The notes below the pieces were generated by a model. The model worked only from the letters and a program-made list of their open reading frames with translations. It was not told where the DNA came from and did no database searches. Positions 5,767 through 7,674 of a stretch of DNA of 7,674 bases are shown one piece after another. Source of the stretch: Zoogloeaceae bacterium (GTDB lineage: Bacteria; Pseudomonadota; Gammaproteobacteria; Burkholderiales; Rhodocyclaceae). Both the position numbers and the translations under genes were made by a program. The stretch's first letter is position 1, and every line of letters begins with the position of its first letter. The stretch is from NCBI GenBank assembly GCA_031259605.1, contig JAIRLE010000019.1:1-7674 (forward strand), written 5' to 3'.

Positions 5767-6114
5767 ATGGACGGGACGATCAACTTTCTCGATGTGCATA
5801 TACTCGGACGCGAATACCGGGTCGTCTGCCCGCCGGGGGAAGAAGAAGCCTTGCAGGCGGCGGTTCGGATGGTGGACGAGCGGATGCGGGAAATCGCCGA
5901 CAAGACCAGGAACAGCCAGCCGGATCGGGTGGCGGTGATGGCGGCGCTGAACATCGCCAACGAATACCTGTCCGCCTTGACCGCAAACCGCGCGGACATC
6001 CAGACGGATGAGACGGGCGCGTCCGCGGCAACAAGTTTTGACAGTTCTGTTTTGAAGCGTAGAATTGACGACATGGACACACGTTTGACGGCGCTGTTGG
6101 AAATATCCTCTTGA
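5767..6114 (+). CDS. zapA: Cell division protein ZapA
   Basis: The 115-residue protein starts MDGTINFLDVHILGREYRVVCPPGEEEAL, the ZapA N-terminal beta-hairpin domain, followed by a helix (AVRMVDERMREIADK), RVAVMAALNIANEYLSA, and a C-terminal coiled-coil tail. ZapA forms dimers and tetramers that cross-link FtsZ protofilaments at the division site in the cytoplasm. Length is normal (about 100-115). A GGAAGGGA ribosome binding site lies at 5748-5755 inside the end of the ZapB-like gene, 11 bases upstream of the ATG, and the 3-base intergenic gap implies translational coupling. A 6S RNA gene follows, the same order seen in E. coli (zapA then ssrS), which supports the call. The 3' end of the gene carries the probable 6S promoter. 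Confidence 0.93.
   Translation: MDGTINFLDVHILGREYRVVCPPGEEEALQAAVRMVDERMREIADKTRNSQPDRVAVMAALNIANEYLSALTANRADIQTDETGASAATSFDSSVLKRRIDDMDTRLTALLEISS
6038..6065 (+). promoter_or_regulatory. Strong sigma70-type promoter inside zapA, likely for 6S RNA
   Basis: A perfect TTGACA (6038-6043) is followed after 16 bases by TAGAAT (6060-6065), five of six matches to the -10 consensus. Transcription would start near 6072, about 75 bases before the predicted mature 6S RNA 5' end, giving a precursor that needs 5' trimming. E. coli ssrS also has a distal promoter and a processed precursor. Confidence 0.62.
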
Positions 6115-6146
6115 TGGTTTTTCCCGCCCGATTGTGTCCGCCAGGT

Positions 6147-6324
6147 GTTCCCTGCGGCGTTGGTCGAGGCCATAGATTCCTTGAACCAATGCTTGACGGC
6201 ATTGGCTGCGGACTATCAAGCTGATGTTGCGGGCGGCTCTTGTCAGCCGCCCCTGATTCGGCGGGAATGCGGCCACCTTGAACCTCGGTTCAGGATGCCG
6301 GTCTCGACTGCGCTCGCGGGGAGC
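6147..6324 (+). ncRNA. ssrS: 6S RNA
   Basis: 6S RNA binds the housekeeping RNA polymerase holoenzyme by mimicking an open promoter and lowers transcription in stationary phase. The roughly 178-nt span folds as expected. A long closing stem pairs TCCCTGCG (6149-6156) with CGCGGGGA (6315-6322), then GCG with CGC, then GTCGAGGCC (6163-6171) with GGTCTCGAC (6300-6308). A large central region follows, with a small hairpin on the 5' side (CCAATGC/GCATTGG, 6186-6205) and the characteristic CACCTTGAACC...GGTTCAGG hairpin on the 3' side (6274-6295), closely like the E. coli 6S segment. The apical hairpin is GGGCGGCT (6231-6238) with AGCCGCCC (6245-6252). Position directly after zapA and before a rho-independent terminator matches conserved gene order. 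Exact ends are estimated from pairing. Confidence 0.85.
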
Positions 6325-6334
6325 CAGATACGCC

Positions 6335-6366
6335 AGGGGCGGCTTTTGAGCCGCCCCTTTGTTTTT
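6335..6366 (+). terminator. Rho-independent terminator after 6S RNA
   Basis: AGGGGCGGCT (6335-6344) and AGCCGCCCCT (6349-6358) form a 10-bp GC-rich stem with loop TTTG, followed by TTGTTTTT (6359-6366). This is a strong intrinsic terminator for the zapA/6S transcript. Its arms are nearly the same as the apical hairpin of the 6S RNA. Confidence 0.9.
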
Positions 6367-6470
6367 GGCGCTTTATTATGCCGGGGGATTCGCGCTTCGC
6401 CAGTGGTACGCGAATTTCCCGCAAACCGGGCAAGACGGCGCAAGGCACCGGGCATGGAGTAAAACGCGCG

Positions 6471-7268
6471 ATGACAATCTGGTGGTTGCTGTATCCGCTG
6501 CTCGGCGCGGTAACGGGCTTTTTTGCGGGACTTCTGGGCATTGGCGGCGGCGCGGTCATGGTGCCGCTCCTGGTCGTGCTGTTCGCGGCACAGGGACTGG
6601 GCGGCGATGAAATCATGCACATGGCGCTGGGTACTTCCATGGCGACCATCCTGTTTACCGCCATCGCCAGCGTACGCGCCCACCACCGGCATCGGGCGGT
6701 AGAATGGCGCATCGTCGCCGCCATCACGCCGGGAATACTGTTGGGAACCTTGCTGGGCGCGCGTCTGGCAAGCCAGGTTTCTTCCACCGCGCTGGCGTTC
6801 CTGTTCGTGGTCTTCATCCTCTATGTTGCCGCGCAGATGATCGTGGGGTTCAATCCCAGAGCCAGTCGAAGTATGCCCGGCGCGTGGGGAACGGCATTGG
6901 CGGGAGTGGGCATTGGCGCATTTTCCTGTCTGGTGGCGATTGGCGGCGGCATGTTGTCAGTCCCTTTCATGCTCTGGTGCAATGTGCGCGCGCAACACGC
7001 CATCGGCACCTCGGCGGCCATCGGTTTTCCCATTGCGCTTGGCGGTACGGCGGGATACATGGTCAACGGCTGGCAAAATCCCGCCTTGCCGCCCTACAGC
7101 ATTGGTTTCGTCTATTTGCCCGCCGTGGCGGGCATGGTTGTCGCCAGCATGTTGACCGCCCCCATGGGCGCAACCTTGACCCACAGACTGCCAGTAAACC
7201 GCCTGCGTCAGATTTTTGCCGCCGTTCTCCTGTTGCTGGCGTTCTCCATGCTCAGGAAACTGGTTTAG
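6471..7268 (+). CDS. TauE/SafE-family (sulfite exporter-like) membrane permease
   Basis: The 265-residue protein is an integral inner membrane protein with about eight hydrophobic segments in two repeated halves, the DUF81/TauE-SafE pattern. Half one carries GLLGIGGGAVMVPLLVVLF (20-38) and GTSMATILFTAIAS (54-67). Half two carries the matching CLVAIGGGMLSVPFM (153-167) and IGTSAAIGFPIALGG (178-192). Family members move small anions such as sulfite, sulfoacetate or other organic acids; the substrate here cannot be told. GGAG at 6456-6459 precedes the ATG at 6471 by 11 bases. The frame is open back to 6378, but the added residues are not hydrophobic and begin just past the terminator, so 6471 is preferred. 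It is isolated from the zapA unit by the terminator, so it needs its own promoter, and none is clear. No sulfur-metabolism gene is adjacent. Confidence 0.93.
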   Translation: MTIWWLLYPLLGAVTGFFAGLLGIGGGAVMVPLLVVLFAAQGLGGDEIMHMALGTSMATILFTAIASVRAHHRHRAVEWRIVAAITPGILLGTLLGARLASQVSSTALAFLFVVFILYVAAQMIVGFNPRASRSMPGAWGTALAGVGIGAFSCLVAIGGGMLSVPFMLWCNVRAQHAIGTSAAIGFPIALGGTAGYMVNGWQNPALPPYSIGFVYLPAVAGMVVASMLTAPMGATLTHRLPVNRLRQIFAAVLLLLAFSMLRKLV

Positions 7269-7526
7269 GTCAATCTCCCATCGCCCAGGCCTCTCCGGCG
7301 CTTCGCGCCGCCCGCCGTTGCCTTTCCCTCGCCCTAGGCTTGCATGGGGCGCAGTCCCCGGTTCCTTCCCCTCTCCCGCTTCGCAGGAGAGCAACCGTGT
7401 TCGCTGCCAAGTGTTTTTGATGATCCAGTCATCGATTTTGGGGGTTTGCGATACGCATTCTCTTTTTTCATCGTAAAACCAACTCCGGTTTGAAACCTCG
7501 CCCGTAAGAAAGGCGCGAAGGTTGAG

Positions 7527-7546
7527 ACCCCGGCCGCGGCCGGGGT
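7527..7546. repeat. 20-bp perfect GC palindrome
   Basis: ACCCCGGCCGCGGCCGGGGT is its own reverse complement and extends to 26 bases (7524-7549) with one G-U-compatible mismatch. No T run follows on either strand, so it is not a standard terminator. Its function is unknown. Confidence 0.8.
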
Positions 7547-7594
7547 TTCGACCGTAGCCATTCTCGAGGGGAGAGAAACCCCTTCCCAATGGAG

Positions 7595-7626
7595 TTAGAC
7601 CGACAGCCCTGAAGGGCTGTCGCTAA
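7595..7626. repeat. Dispersed palindromic repeat, copy 2
   Basis: CGACAGCCC (7601-7609) and GGGCTGTCG (7614-7622) form a 9-bp stem with tetraloop TGAA, flanked by TTAG (7595-7598) and CTAA (7623-7626), which can extend the stem past a 2-base bulge. The 20 bases at 7608-7627 match 5483-5502 with one difference, and that difference is balanced by a paired change in the other arm. Confidence 0.72.
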
Positions 7627-7674
7627 TCGTTCCCTGCCCCAATTACGCATGATTCGATACGTCGGCCATGTCCG

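Larger units (their letters stand above)
7269..7674. other. Gene-free region rich in inverted repeats
   Basis: No open frame here has a plausible start, ribosome binding site or recognisable protein; those that exist are arginine/proline-rich shadows. The region holds small hairpins: CGGCGC/GCGCCG (7296-7310), possibly part of a permease terminator though no T run follows, and CTCTCC/GGAGAG (7371-7391). It also holds a 20-bp perfect palindrome (7527-7546), degenerate GGTTTGAAACC-like units (7487-7553) and a second copy of the dispersed stem-loop (7595-7626). It most resembles a cluster of intergenic repeats. I see no tRNA, no attachment site and no clear promoter. Confidence 0.6.

Noticed and set aside
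5472..6173. A 233-codon minus-strand open frame across zapA and the ZapB-like gene
   Set aside because: It is antisense to zapA and the coiled-coil gene and runs into the 6S RNA; its serine/arginine-rich product looks like a shadow.
7334..7650. Several short minus-strand frames in the right-edge gap
   Set aside because: They are arginine/proline/glycine-rich, overlap palindromes and repeats, and have no convincing ribosome binding site or family.

Overview
The window reads as ordinary chromosomal DNA of a moderately GC-rich proteobacterium, most likely a betaproteobacterium. The reasons are the metK / tandem lpxL-type acyltransferase block, the zapB-like–zapA–6S RNA block, and the look of the proteins. 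The genus cannot be fixed from sequence alone. I see no prophage, transposase, CRISPR array or tRNA. Gene density is high except for the last 400 bases.

Left part (1-3179): the 5' two thirds of metK (S-adenosylmethionine synthetase, minus strand) enters from the left edge. About 115 nt of structured leader lie before it. The leader looks like a SAM-II-class riboswitch aptamer followed by a two-state hairpin that can bury the metK ribosome binding site. Divergent from metK, on the plus strand, are two paralogous lipid A acyltransferase-family genes that overlap by ATGA, then a GNAT N-acetyltransferase. These three look like one transcription unit.

Middle (3112-5510): leuA (2-isopropylmalate synthase, long type) lies on the minus strand and overlaps the GNAT gene tail to tail. 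Divergent from leuA is an Lrp/AsnC-family regulator. The shared 159-base AT-rich gap carries a 28-bp imperfect palindrome over the regulator's TATAAT box, which suggests autoregulation and possibly control of leuA. A perfect 19-bp stem-loop closes the regulator gene.

Right part (5547-7268): a small coiled-coil ZapB-like protein, which may be translated leaderless, is followed by zapA, a 6S RNA gene with its own strong sigma70-type promoter inside zapA, a rho-independent terminator, and a TauE/SafE-family membrane permease.

Right edge (7269-7674): no credible gene. It holds several inverted repeats, including a second copy of the stem-loop found after the Lrp gene. The two copies differ by a compensatory base-pair change, which points to a dispersed structured intergenic repeat.

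The main finds are the metK leader switch, the dispersed palindromic repeat, and the 6S RNA neighbourhood. I see no wholly new multi-gene system.
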